Positions 1 to 5,350 of a DNA stretch of 8,805 nt are shown here, piece after piece. Every line of letters starts with the position of its first letter. Position 1 is the stretch's first letter. The stretch is from an uncultured Synechococcus sp. (GTDB lineage Bacteria; Cyanobacteriota; Cyanobacteriia; PCC-6307; Cyanobiaceae), in the NCBI GenBank assembly GCA_937975655.1, contig CALJTZ010000058.1:1-8805 (forward strand). The letters are read 5' to 3'. Position numbers and translations under genes: made by a program. A model generated the notes under the pieces. It was not told where the DNA came from and did no database searches. It saw only the letters and a program-made list of their open reading frames with translations.

Positions 1-150
1 GTCGTCGGAACGCGCCTCACTCGTCCTGCCTATGCACGCCTTCAAAACCTGGCGATGACTTCCGGCAACGACAAGTCCACCATCATCCGCGAGCTTCTAC
101 GCCGTGGATGGATGGCGGTCTTCGACGAAGACATGGACATCCCCAACTGA
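1..150 (+). CDS. C-terminal part of a ribbon-helix-helix (CopG/Arc-like) DNA-binding protein
   Basis: The reading frame is open from the first base of the window and stops at TGA 148-150, giving 49 residues with the start outside the window. The visible part has the pattern of a ribbon-helix-helix domain: a short strand (VGTRLT), a first helix (AYARLQNLAMTSG), a turn with N-D-K-S, and a second helix (TIIRELLRRGW), then a short acidic tail. Such proteins bind operators as dimers and act as copy-number regulators, antitoxins or phage/plasmid repressors. It lies directly upstream of the replication genes on the same strand, which suggests a regulatory role for the island, but this is inference. 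The missing N-terminus prevents a finer family assignment. Confidence 0.6.
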   Translation, partial: VVGTRLTRPAYARLQNLAMTSGNDKSTIIRELLRRGWMAVFDEDMDIPN

Positions 151-157
151 TAGCCGC

Positions 158-231
158 TGCCCATTCCGAGTCACACCGCCACGGCGGGGGATGGGCACAG
201 AAAAGGGGGCAACACCGTGGCGCCGCCCCCT
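158..231. repeat. Nested inverted repeats between the RHH gene and the replication genes
   Basis: TGCCCAT (158-164) pairs with ATGGGCA (191-197), and CCGCC/GGCGG (176-180/183-187) lies inside it. A second arm pair, AGGGGGC (204-210) and GCCCCCT (225-231), follows. The stems could form a transcription terminator for the RHH gene or an operator for the genes downstream. No T-run follows, so a classical intrinsic terminator is not well supported. The rest of the 151-256 gap shows no clear promoter to me. Confidence 0.35.
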
Positions 232-256
232 CTCCCAAGCATGAACATTCTACCCC

Positions 257-559
257 GTGACACCATCCCAACCTGCATCAGGCCCTAACGCAGCGCGGCA
301 ATCTGCTTCCCCTCGCAATAAGGCCAAAGCTCTTCACACCCTGCAGCGGCAGGCACAACAGCCACGCCCCTACCACTGGCCGTCAGATCCCATCTGGGAC
401 ATCCCTGCACCGCCTGCTTGGGAAGACCTACACCTCGATCAGCAAGACGCCATTCGCGAACGCTTCAAGCTCGCTGCCCTTGCCCTGGCCGTGCACGTCA
501 TCGCCGACCAGCGCCAGCAGTCCCCCGCAGCACTCCTCGCTGATTGGGAGGTGGGCTGA
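257..559 (+). CDS. Hypothetical protein, 100 residues, first gene of the replication operon
   Basis: I do not recognise this protein. The frame is closed upstream by TGA at 242-244 and has no internal ATG, so GTG 257 is the only sensible start. The N-terminal third is rich in Ser, Pro, Gln and Arg and is probably disordered. The middle has a Trp/Pro-rich stretch (WPSDPIWDIPAPPAWEDL), and the C-terminal third looks helical (IRERFKLAALALAVHVIADQ). The stop codon shares one base with the ATG of the zinc-ribbon gene (TGATG at 557-561), and the ribosome binding site of that gene lies inside this ORF. The two are therefore probably translated together. Its place suggests an accessory replication or regulatory protein, which is inference only. 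Confidence 0.6.
   Translation: MTPSQPASGPNAARQSASPRNKAKALHTLQRQAQQPRPYHWPSDPIWDIPAPPAWEDLHLDQQDAIRERFKLAALALAVHVIADQRQQSPAALLADWEVG
547..551 (+). promoter_or_regulatory. Shine-Dalgarno site that sets the start of the zinc-ribbon gene
   Basis: GGAGG lies 7 bases before ATG 559, inside the end of the upstream gene. It supports 559 as the start. A TTG 15 bases further upstream (544) is in the same frame but overlaps the SD itself. Confidence 0.7.
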
Positions 560-1119
560 TGCACCACTCAGGCCGCAATAACCCTTGCCCCGTCTGCCAG
601 CGCGTCAAGGACGCGGATTGCCGCTGGTCTGGAGAGATCATGCTCTGCCACACCGGCACCGATCTACGCCCCGGCAGCACCATCACCATCGAGGGGCAGA
701 TCTGGGCTTTCATCCGCCATAACGCCGGATACAGCGGTGGCGACGCCCTCTTCCGCCCCCATCGCGAAGGTGTCCGCAGCAACGCTGCACCGCGTTCTCA
801 AGACCTCGAAGCCAAGGCCAAGCGCTCCACCGTCAGCTTCCAGGTCTCTGCCTTCCTTGACCACTTCCAGCAGTGCTGGGACATCCGCGACCTTCACAGC
901 CTCCAGCCCGCTGATCTCACTGAAGCGGTCCTGTTGATCGAGCGCACTGCCGCCGAGGGCCTTGCACTCTCGCGGTCCCTTGCCCCGATCTGGCGTCAAT
1001 ACCCAGACCTGGCCGACAGCTTCCGCTGGCGCATTGATGCCTGCAATAAAAGCCTCAAGCACCAGCAGCAGGACACCGCTCACTTCCGCAGCCACTACCT
1101 CGGCGAGGTGATTGCATGA
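559..1119 (+). CDS. Zinc-ribbon protein of phage/plasmid primase type, 186 residues
   Basis: The N-terminus carries a cysteine cluster, NPCPVC at residues 8-13, then C21, then C30-H31, with the spacing of the zinc-binding ribbon of P4-alpha-like and CHC2-type primases (CPxC...ICH). The ribbon would recognise single-stranded template DNA. After about residue 70 there is only a helical region of roughly 115 residues (SFQVSAFLDHFQQCW..., then an Arg/Lys-rich tail). I see no TOPRIM or archaeo-eukaryotic primase core, so it may be a loading or template-recognition subunit, or half of a split primase-helicase whose motor is the next gene. The start is fixed by a strong SD. The end overlaps the VapE-like gene by ATGA (1116-1119). 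The family call is from motif pattern; the partnership is inferred from the overlap. Confidence 0.65.
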   Translation: MHHSGRNNPCPVCQRVKDADCRWSGEIMLCHTGTDLRPGSTITIEGQIWAFIRHNAGYSGGDALFRPHREGVRSNAAPRSQDLEAKAKRSTVSFQVSAFLDHFQQCWDIRDLHSLQPADLTEAVLLIERTAAEGLALSRSLAPIWRQYPDLADSFRWRIDACNKSLKHQQQDTAHFRSHYLGEVIA

Positions 1120-2402
1120 GCTTTGACCCCGCAGCCCTCACCAACGATCAACGGCTACGGATCCTGGATGGCTCGCTCTCTGTTGCAGCCTTTGGGCTCA
1201 AGCCTCAAAGCCTGGAAGAACTGCTCGGTGAACGCGAGGACGACAAGCTCTGGCGGCCACGCACCGACAAGCTTGTTGATGCCATCGGCATCGTCCTCCC
1301 GCTTCGCTTCAACCAGCTCACACAGCGCATAGAGAACGAAGGGCGATCGGTAGACGGTGACTTCCTCAGCACCCTCTACCTCCAGCTGGCTGAGCTGCAC
1401 CTCCTTGAGGTCAGCAAAGATCGCGCAGCAGATGCCGCCACCGTCGTCGCCAGGCGTAACGCCTACCACCCTGTCCGCGACTACCTCAACGGGCTCGACA
1501 CCGCCCTGCGCCCTGAAGAGTGGGCAAAGATCGCGACCATGTGCCTTGGCACCCTTTGCCCCTGGGCCCAGATCCATCTGCAGCGGCAGCTGATCGGCCT
1601 CGTGGCTCGCGTCATCAAACCAGGCTGCAAGCTCGATACAGCCCTTGTCGTCCACTCCCCTGATCAGGGCATTGGCAAGTCAACGATGTGGGAAGCGCTT
1701 GGAGGCGAATGGTTCTCCGATTCCCTAGGCGACCTTCACAACCTCAAAGACGACATCCTTCAGCTCCACTCCGCCTGGATTCACGAGTGGGGTGAGATTG
1801 ATGCGGTAGTGGGCAAGCGTGAATCGGAAACCCTCAAGAAGTTTCTCAGCGCTCGCAAGGACGATGTGCGCAAGCCCTATGGCCGTGGCGTTGAAACCCT
1901 CCATCGCTCCTGCGGCATCGTCGGCACCACCAATCGAAACGACTTCATCAAAGACCCCACCGGTAATCGTCGATTCCCCGTCATCACGGTCAGCCAGGTC
2001 AACCTCGACTGGATTGAAAACAACCGCGATGCGATCTGGGGCTCGGCGTTGCACGCCTTCCACGCAGGTGACCCCTGGCACTACACCCAAGCCGAGAACG
2101 CGCAAATCAGTGAACATGCGCGGCTTTATGCCGCAACAGATCCGCTCCTTGATGCCGTTGAAACCTGGGCGGAAGACCACCCAGACATCACCTCGGTAGC
2201 CGTTGCCCGCGTCATCTTCGACATCAGCCGAGACCGCCTTGGCGATCAGGAACTGAGCCGTCAGGTAGCGCGACGACTCGGGCAGCTCGGCTGGCAGCGG
2301 TCCGATGTCAGAGCGCGCGGATTCCTGCCCGATGGGTCCAAACACGACAAATCCACCCTCTGGCTCCGATCCACTGCCCCAGCCGATCAGTTCAATTTCT
2401 AG
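1116..2402 (+). CDS. VapE-like P-loop replication helicase/ATPase, 428 residues
   Basis: The central domain matches the virulence-associated protein E family. Walker A is DQGIGKST at residues 183-190, followed by the typical GGEWFSDSL (196-204). An acidic Walker B-like strand is AWIHEWGEID (220-229). A helix FLSARKDDVRKPYGR (243-257) and the sensor region IVGTTN (268-273) with DPTGNRRF (280-287, candidate arginine finger) follow. Proteins of this family are SF3-like ATPases found in phages, satellites and pathogenicity islands, where they are thought to drive element replication. Residues 1-150 are helical and may bind partners; the last 100 residues resemble a winged-helix DNA-binding tail. 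GAGGTG (1105-1110) is a good SD, and the start overlaps the zinc-ribbon stop. One 9-mer of the iteron array lies inside its 3' end. Family confidence is high; origin binding is inferred. Confidence 0.88.
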   Translation: MSFDPAALTNDQRLRILDGSLSVAAFGLKPQSLEELLGEREDDKLWRPRTDKLVDAIGIVLPLRFNQLTQRIENEGRSVDGDFLSTLYLQLAELHLLEVSKDRAADAATVVARRNAYHPVRDYLNGLDTALRPEEWAKIATMCLGTLCPWAQIHLQRQLIGLVARVIKPGCKLDTALVVHSPDQGIGKSTMWEALGGEWFSDSLGDLHNLKDDILQLHSAWIHEWGEIDAVVGKRESETLKKFLSARKDDVRKPYGRGVETLHRSCGIVGTTNRNDFIKDPTGNRRFPVITVSQVNLDWIENNRDAIWGSALHAFHAGDPWHYTQAENAQISEHARLYAATDPLLDAVETWAEDHPDITSVAVARVIFDISRDRLGDQELSRQVARRLGQLGWQRSDVRARGFLPDGSKHDKSTLWLRSTAPADQFNF

Positions 2403-2601
2403 TCACTGCCCCATGTACTGCCCCACCTACTGCCCCACCCCTAAAACCCAGCCTGTAACTGCCTTCTTCCCTCTATTGGGGCAGTGGGGCAGTGGATAGG
2501 GAACAAAGAAAAGGGGGGGGATAAGAGGCGGAGATATGCCCCTCTTTCTTCCTACGCAATTACTGCCACTGCCCCAGGTCACTGCCCCAGCCCTTTGCCC
2601 C
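2373..2601. repeat. Iteron-like array of ACTGCCCCA in both orientations, candidate replication origin
   Basis: Exact copies on the plus strand start at 2373, 2405, 2417, 2429, 2568 and 2581. Exact copies on the minus strand (TGGGGCAGT) are at 2477-2485 and 2485-2493. The three copies at 2405, 2417 and 2429 are exactly 12 bases apart. Partial copies occur at 2458 (ACTGCC), 2562 (ACTGCC) and 2595 (TTGCCCC). The copies flank a 75-base centre (2494-2567) holding A-rich DNA, a run of eight G (2513-2520) and an inverted repeat. I found no exact copy of the 9-mer elsewhere in the window. Clustered short repeats next to a replication-protein gene are the usual form of iteron origins in plasmids, phage P4 and SaPI-type satellites. 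That this array is the binding site of the VapE-like protein is inference. Confidence 0.7.
2506..2550. repeat. Imperfect inverted repeat with G8 run in the centre of the iteron array
   Basis: AAGAAAAGGGG (2506-2516) can pair with CCCCTCTTTCTT (2539-2550) with one bulged base, around a 22-base loop that includes the rest of the G run. It sits midway between the left and right groups of the 9-mer, where an origin unwinding element would be expected. Confidence 0.45.
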
Positions 2602-2623
2602 GCCTCGACGACGACCCGACCCC

Positions 2624-3232
2624 ATGACCGCAACCATCAAAGCCATCGATACCCGCTACGCAGGCCACCTCTTCCGCAGCCGACTCGAAGCTCGCTGGGC
2701 GGTCTTCTTCGACCACCTGCAGCTGCGATGGGAATACGAGCCCGAGGGCTACGAACTGCCTGACGGCACCCGCTACCTCCCCGACTTCCGCCTCACTAAC
2801 CCCAGCGGCTCTCAACGCTGGGTTGAGGTCAAGCCCGCACACATCACCAGCGACCCCAAGTTCACCAGCTTTTGGTTGGCGCTTCATCCCGATGGCGTCT
2901 GCAATGACACCACCGACGCAGCAATGGTTTCCGGCTCCCCGCTGGAGTGGCTACAGGCAGGTAATTCAATCTGCCCTCGTTGCGGAATGCCTCACGGCAC
3001 TCGTTTCGCCAATGGCGTAACAGAGTTCCTTTGTGATCCTTGCGACTGGGAGACCCCGTGTGGAGGTGGCCACTCCCCAGAGGCCACTGGCATCCGTGGC
3101 ATCGCCTGGAAGCCACACAAGGGCTGGATTGAGCTGGATTGCGTCGAGGCAGACCGTTTTGCCCGCATCCTCCTCACCGCAGCTGTTACGGCCCAGGAAG
3201 CTCGCTTCGAGCACGGCGAGCGCCCCTCCTGA
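2624..3232 (+). CDS. PD-(D/E)XK-type nuclease with a zinc knuckle, 202 residues
   Basis: The first 70 residues show the core of a PD-(D/E)XK endonuclease: RSRLEARWAVFFD (18-30, with E22), YEPEGYELPDG (38-48), then YLPDF (51-55, D54) and WVEVK (66-70, E68 and K70). E22, D54, E68 and K70 are the likely metal and catalytic residues. A four-cysteine knuckle, CPRC (117-120) and CDPC (137-140), is inserted in the second half and would bind zinc. Enzymes with this fold resolve or cut DNA in phages, for example as Holliday-junction resolvases, homing-type nickases or repair nucleases; the substrate cannot be told here. ATG 2624 lies just after the last iteron and has no clear SD. Fold assignment from motif spacing is fairly sure; the role in processing replicated element DNA is inferred. 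Confidence 0.75.
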   Translation: MTATIKAIDTRYAGHLFRSRLEARWAVFFDHLQLRWEYEPEGYELPDGTRYLPDFRLTNPSGSQRWVEVKPAHITSDPKFTSFWLALHPDGVCNDTTDAAMVSGSPLEWLQAGNSICPRCGMPHGTRFANGVTEFLCDPCDWETPCGGGHSPEATGIRGIAWKPHKGWIELDCVEADRFARILLTAAVTAQEARFEHGERPS

Positions 3233-3278
3233 CCACCCCGCCTAACCAACCCCCGCCACTCCTGCCAGAATCCTTCAC

Positions 3279-3599
3279 ATGGGACGCAAAGCAACTAAAG
3301 CTGAAACCGAGCTACGCGTTAGCCAAGTCCTTCGCATGATCGCGAACGGTGTTCAGCGCCCGCAGCTCCTCGAATATGGGCGTAAGGAGTGGGGGCTCAG
3401 TCGTGGTGGCGTTGACATCCTCATCCGCAAAGCAAAGGATGCGATCAGGGAAACTGTGAATGAAGATCGCCATGAGTTCATGGCACGCAAGCTCTACCAG
3501 CTAGAGGATGTGCTGATGAAGGCGGCGAAGCGTGAGAACCATCCCGCGATGGTGGGTTGCATCAGGCTCCAATGTGAGATCGCGCAGGTGCTGAAGTGA
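3279..3599 (+). CDS. Helix-turn-helix protein resembling a phage small terminase subunit, 106 residues
   Basis: The protein is all-helical and charged. Residues 10-52 form a helix-turn-helix of the type seen in small terminases: ELRVSQVLRMIANG, then a helix ending in EYGRKEWGLS, then a recognition-like helix RGGVDILIRKAKDAIRE. Residues 60-106 form a helical tail (RHEFMARKLYQLEDVLMKAAKRE...) that could serve as the oligomerisation part. Small terminases bind the packaging site and hand DNA to the large terminase motor. No large terminase gene follows. The start ATG 3279 has no obvious SD, and the stop overlaps a tiny GTG ORF. It could instead be a plain HTH regulator; the small-terminase call is by overall pattern. 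Confidence 0.5.
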   Translation: MGRKATKAETELRVSQVLRMIANGVQRPQLLEYGRKEWGLSRGGVDILIRKAKDAIRETVNEDRHEFMARKLYQLEDVLMKAAKRENHPAMVGCIRLQCEIAQVLK

Positions 3600-3733
3600 C
3601 CCAGCCCGCCCCCGAGAAGCCGTTGCAGTGGATGCTGAGGCCGCCTGCAGGGGTGCCCGAGCAGGCATGGCGTGAGAACACCCTGCTGCAACCGCTGAAG
3701 CCTCCCCCGGCGGCAGCTGCCGCGAAGGGGTAG
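3596..3733 (+). CDS. Possible 45-residue protein overlapping the HTH gene
   Basis: GTG 3596 overlaps the preceding stop as GTGA, and the frame runs to TAG 3731-3733. The peptide starts MTQPAPEKPLQWMLRPP, contains PEQAWRENTLLQPL and ends in a Pro/Ala-rich tail. The overlap and the amino-acid composition of the first 35 residues favour coding by translational coupling. Against it, the last ten codons lie in a perfect 14-base palindrome (3710-3723), which suggests that part is structural DNA or RNA. I do not recognise the sequence. It could also be the 5' stump of a longer lost gene. Confidence 0.4.
   Translation: MTQPAPEKPLQWMLRPPAGVPEQAWRENTLLQPLKPPPAAAAAKG
3704..3730 (+). terminator. Strong GC-rich hairpin after the packaging-type gene
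   Basis: GCGGCAGCTGCCGC (3710-3723) is a perfect 14-base palindrome, and CCCC/GGGG (3705-3708/3727-3730) can extend it. No T-run follows, so the terminator role is only plausible. It marks the start of the hairpin block. Confidence 0.4.
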
Positions 3734-3914
3734 GGGCTCCCTCCTTTGCTCCACCGCTCTGTGAAGCAAACGACTGGGCGAGACCACCGCAGCAGCTGGG
3801 GCGCTGATGGGGGAAACCGAGCGCGTCCCCTCGCTTCCGGTTTTGGGGATTTAGAAAGCGTGGCCTCGCTTTCCAAGGCAACGCGCAACCACGCTTTGCT
3901 TGATGGGGGATTTA

Positions 3915-3943
3915 GCGAGCGTGGCCTCGCTCGCCAGATTTTT
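3915..3943 (+). terminator. Intrinsic terminator-like hairpin inside the array
   Basis: A perfect 7-bp stem GCGAGCG/CGCTCGC with loop TGGCCT is followed four bases later by TTTTT (3939-3943). This is the unit of the array that best fits a Rho-independent terminator on the plus strand, and it could end transcription from the packaging-type gene. Confidence 0.45.
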
Positions 3944-4059
3944 GATGGGGGACGCTTGCGCGTAGTCACGCTTAAGCGCATTGATGAGGGAAAGAGCGCG
4001 TGCGCTCGCTCTCTTTTGCTTGCACGCTCCGCGATCCCCGTGCTGTTTGGCCGCCTGCA

Positions 4060-4063
4060 TCAG
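4060..4063. repeat. Target-site duplication TCAG, left copy
   Basis: TCAG directly abuts the left inverted repeat of the IS and is matched by TCAG at 5304-5307 on the other side. A 4-bp duplication fits the IS407 group of the IS3 family. Confidence 0.75.
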
Positions 4064-4089
4064 TGACGTGACCCCCTTCGTCGGTCCAG
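4064..4089. repeat. IS inverted repeat, OrfB-side end
   Basis: It starts TGACGTGACCCCC and ends CGGTCCAG. It aligns with the other end with one single-base gap and a divergent middle of about six bases. Confidence 0.8.
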
Positions 4090-4114
4090 TGCTTATGAGA
4101 GTGGGTGGTTGTGG

Positions 4115-4963
4115 TCATGCTGCCGCTCCCTGTTGAGCTGCCTCCAGGGGCGTACGCCCCTGGAGGGCCGAGTGCGGCCTGAATGTGTTGTACTCCCAGC
4201 GCCAGCGATCAGCCAGGAGTTGAGCCTCTGGAGCCGTGGTGAACAGCTCGGTGTTGAGGAACTCATCCCGGAACCGTCCGTTGAACGATTCCGCAAAGCC
4301 GTTCTCCCACGGGGATCCAGGCTCGATGTAGGCCGTGCTGGTGGTGTCGCTGGCCTCGCACCAGTCCCGTAGGGCCTGGGCAATGAACTCAGGCCCGTTG
4401 TCGGACCGGATGAACGTCGGCGCCGGGTAGAGACTGGTGAGCTCCTCCAGCACCGCCACCACATCCTTGGCCTTGCAGCGCCTGCCGACGCGGATCGCCA
4501 GGCAGAAGCGGCTGTATTCGTCGATCACATTCAGGAACTTGAGTCTGCGGCCGTCAGCCGTGGCATCGAACTGGAAGTCCATGGCCCACACCTGGTGGGG
4601 ATGCTCGGCCCGGTGGCGTCTCACCGATCCGTCAGCGGGGCGTGCCCGCTTCCTCTTCCTGGGAGTAGGCCGCTGCAGGCCTTCCTCGCGCCAGAGCCGT
4701 TGCACCCGCTTGTGGTTCACGCTCCAGCCTTCCCGCCTGAGCAGGCGGTAGGCCATCCGCCGGCCCCAGCGGATGTGTTCAGTGGCGATGTCGCGGAGAC
4801 GATGCCTGAGCTTGGCCTCCTCCAGGTCGACGACCTTGACCGGATGGCGCTGGGTGCTGCGGTGCTGGCCCACGACCCGGCAGACCAGCCGCTCGGATGC
4901 CCGGTAACGCTCCTGCAGGACCGTGACGGCCCGCCGGCGGCGTTCCGGGCTCAGAAGTTTCCC
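4115..4963 (-). CDS. IS3-family DDE transposase, OrfB part (made as OrfAB by -1 frameshift)
   Basis: Read from the slip site, this frame gives 282 residues. Residues 45-100 form the HTH_21-like region before the integrase core. The rve (DDE) core has D129 in QVWAMDF, D188 in IRSDNGPEF and E225 in ENGFAESFNGR; the second Asp and the Glu are about 36 residues apart, as in IS3 transposases. The end has YNTFRPHSALQGRTPLEAA, a signature of the family. It catalyses excision and insertion of the IS through a circular intermediate. There is no good independent start; the frame is open upstream to 5551, but that part is out-of-frame OrfA and flanking DNA. Expression therefore most likely needs the GGGAAAC slip at 4957-4963. 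All catalytic residues are present, so the enzyme looks functional. Confidence 0.88.
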   Translation of the reverse strand, partial: GKLLSPERRRRAVTVLQERYRASERLVCRVVGQHRSTQRHPVKVVDLEEAKLRHRLRDIATEHIRWGRRMAYRLLRREGWSVNHKRVQRLWREEGLQRPTPRKRKRARPADGSVRRHRAEHPHQVWAMDFQFDATADGRRLKFLNVIDEYSRFCLAIRVGRRCKAKDVVAVLEELTSLYPAPTFIRSDNGPEFIAQALRDWCEASDTTSTAYIEPGSPWENGFAESFNGRFRDEFLNTELFTTAPEAQLLADRWRWEYNTFRPHSALQGRTPLEAAQQGAAA

Positions 4964-5229
4964 TCGGCAAGGTCTTTGAGCATCGCCTTCTCCAGCTCGG
5001 CTTCTGCGAGAAGCTTTTTGAGCCGGGCGTTCTCCTTCTCCAGCTGGGTCAGCCGTCTGGCCTCCTCGGCCTGCATTCCGCCGTACTGCTGCCTCCAGCG
5101 GTGGTATGTCGGTTGCGTCACTTCGATCACGCGGCAGACGTCGGCAATGGTCTTGCCCTGGGCGATCAGCTGCTCGGCGGTTTTGAGCTTGCGGATGATC
5201 TGCTCGGCTGTGTGCCTGGTGCGTTTCAT
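4951..5229 (-). CDS. IS3-family transposase OrfA, 92 residues
   Basis: Residues 1-50 form the helix-turn-helix of the IS3 OrfA family (HTAEQIIRKLKTAEQLIAQG, then IADVCRVIEVTQPTYHRWRQQYGG), which binds the IS ends. Residues 58-86 form a leucine-zipper coiled coil (LTQLEKENARLKKLLAEAEL) used for multimer formation. The end KAMLKDLAEGNF is typical of this subgroup. I chose ATG at 5229 (MKRTRH) because that is the usual family N-terminus; an in-frame ATG 42 bases further upstream would add 14 unrelated residues. OrfA alone acts as a regulator of transposition, and together with OrfB it forms the transposase. Confidence 0.88.
   Translation of the reverse strand: MKRTRHTAEQIIRKLKTAEQLIAQGKTIADVCRVIEVTQPTYHRWRQQYGGMQAEEARRLTQLEKENARLKKLLAEAELEKAMLKDLAEGNF
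4957..4963 (-). promoter_or_regulatory. Candidate -1 programmed frameshift site GGGAAAC
   Basis: In the OrfA frame the bases read G GGA AAC just two codons before the OrfA stop. This is a perfect X XXY YYZ heptamer, and slipping back one base leads directly into the OrfB frame (GKLLSPERRR). Many IS3 elements use A6G instead, so this heptamer is less common. Confidence 0.65.
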
Positions 5230-5276
5230 GGTCGAGTCCCCGGCCCAGTCTGGCCGGCTGAGGACTCTCATTCACC

Positions 5277-5303
5277 CTGGACCGGTTTCCGGGGTCCATG
5301 TCA
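5277..5303. repeat. IS inverted repeat, OrfA-side end
   Basis: On the minus strand it reads TGACATGGACCCC, then a short divergent stretch, then CCGGTCCAG. It lies about 50 bases upstream of the OrfA start. Confidence 0.8.
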
Positions 5304-5307
5304 TCAG
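5304..5307. repeat. Target-site duplication TCAG, right copy
   Basis: It directly abuts the OrfA-side inverted repeat and matches the left copy. Confidence 0.75.
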
Positions 5308-5311
5308 GGGC

Positions 5312-5342
5312 AAAGTGCCGGCCAGACTCTGGCCAGTACTTT
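5312..5342. terminator. Hairpin followed by T-run right of the IS
   Basis: AAAGT (5312-5316) pairs with ACTTT (5338-5342), and inside it GGCCAGA (5320-5326) pairs with TCTGGCC (5328-5334). T residues end the stem (TTTT at 5340-5343). It can act as a terminator in either direction and would insulate the IS from the genes to the right. Confidence 0.35.
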
Positions 5343-5350
5343 TCAGCACC

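Larger units (their letters stand above)
3731..4063. repeat. Tandem hairpin array with conserved GATGGGGGA-type linkers (left half)
   Basis: This gene-free stretch is filled with hairpins: TTTGCT/AGCAAA (3745-3750/3765-3770); AAACCG...CGGTTT with inner AGCG/CGCT (3814-3843); GAAAGCG/CGCTTTC (3854-3873); an imperfect stem at 3875-3901; GCGAGCG/CGCTCGC (3915-3934); an imperfect stem CGCTT...AAGCG with inner GCG/CGC (3953-3978); and AGAGCG/CGCTCT (3993-4012). Between them recurs a linker: GATGGGGGA at 3806 (followed by AA), 3902 and 3944; GATGAGGGA at 3983; and TGGGGATTTAG at 3844. The linker at 3902 continues as TTTAG, as does that at 3844. Linker spacing is mostly 38-42 bases. Stems differ between units while linkers and the loop TGGCCT (twice) are kept. 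The IS cuts the block at 4063/4064. It looks like a structured repeat element or RNA rather than coding DNA. Confidence 0.65.
4064..5303 (-). mobile_element. Complete IS3-family insertion sequence (IS407-like), 1240 bp
   Basis: The element is bounded by imperfect inverted repeats. On the plus strand the low end reads TGACGTGACCCCC (from 4064), and on the minus strand the high end reads TGACATGGACCCC (from 5303). Both continue to CGGTCCAG and share ATGAGAG further in. Ends of the TG...CA type, a 4-bp target duplication TCAG, a length near 1.24 kb and two ORFs joined by -1 frameshifting are all typical of the IS3 family, IS407 group. It encodes OrfA and the DDE transposase OrfB on the minus strand. 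Both ORFs, both ends and the duplication are intact, which suggests a recent insertion and perhaps an active copy. It sits inside the hairpin block and disrupts no recognised gene. Confidence 0.9.

Noticed and set aside
664..1095. Minus-strand frames opposite the zinc-ribbon and VapE-like genes
   Set aside because: The opposite strand carries clear domain motifs and coupled starts; these frames are shadows.
3731..4063. CRISPR array
   Set aside because: The repeats are short linkers with variable hairpins at irregular spacing, not identical repeats with unique spacers, and no cas gene is present.
3746..4066. A 106-codon plus-strand frame through the hairpin array, and several minus-strand frames over 3494-4060
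   Set aside because: They run through tandem hairpins with conserved linkers. Their peptides are low in complexity, and no start site or domain supports coding.
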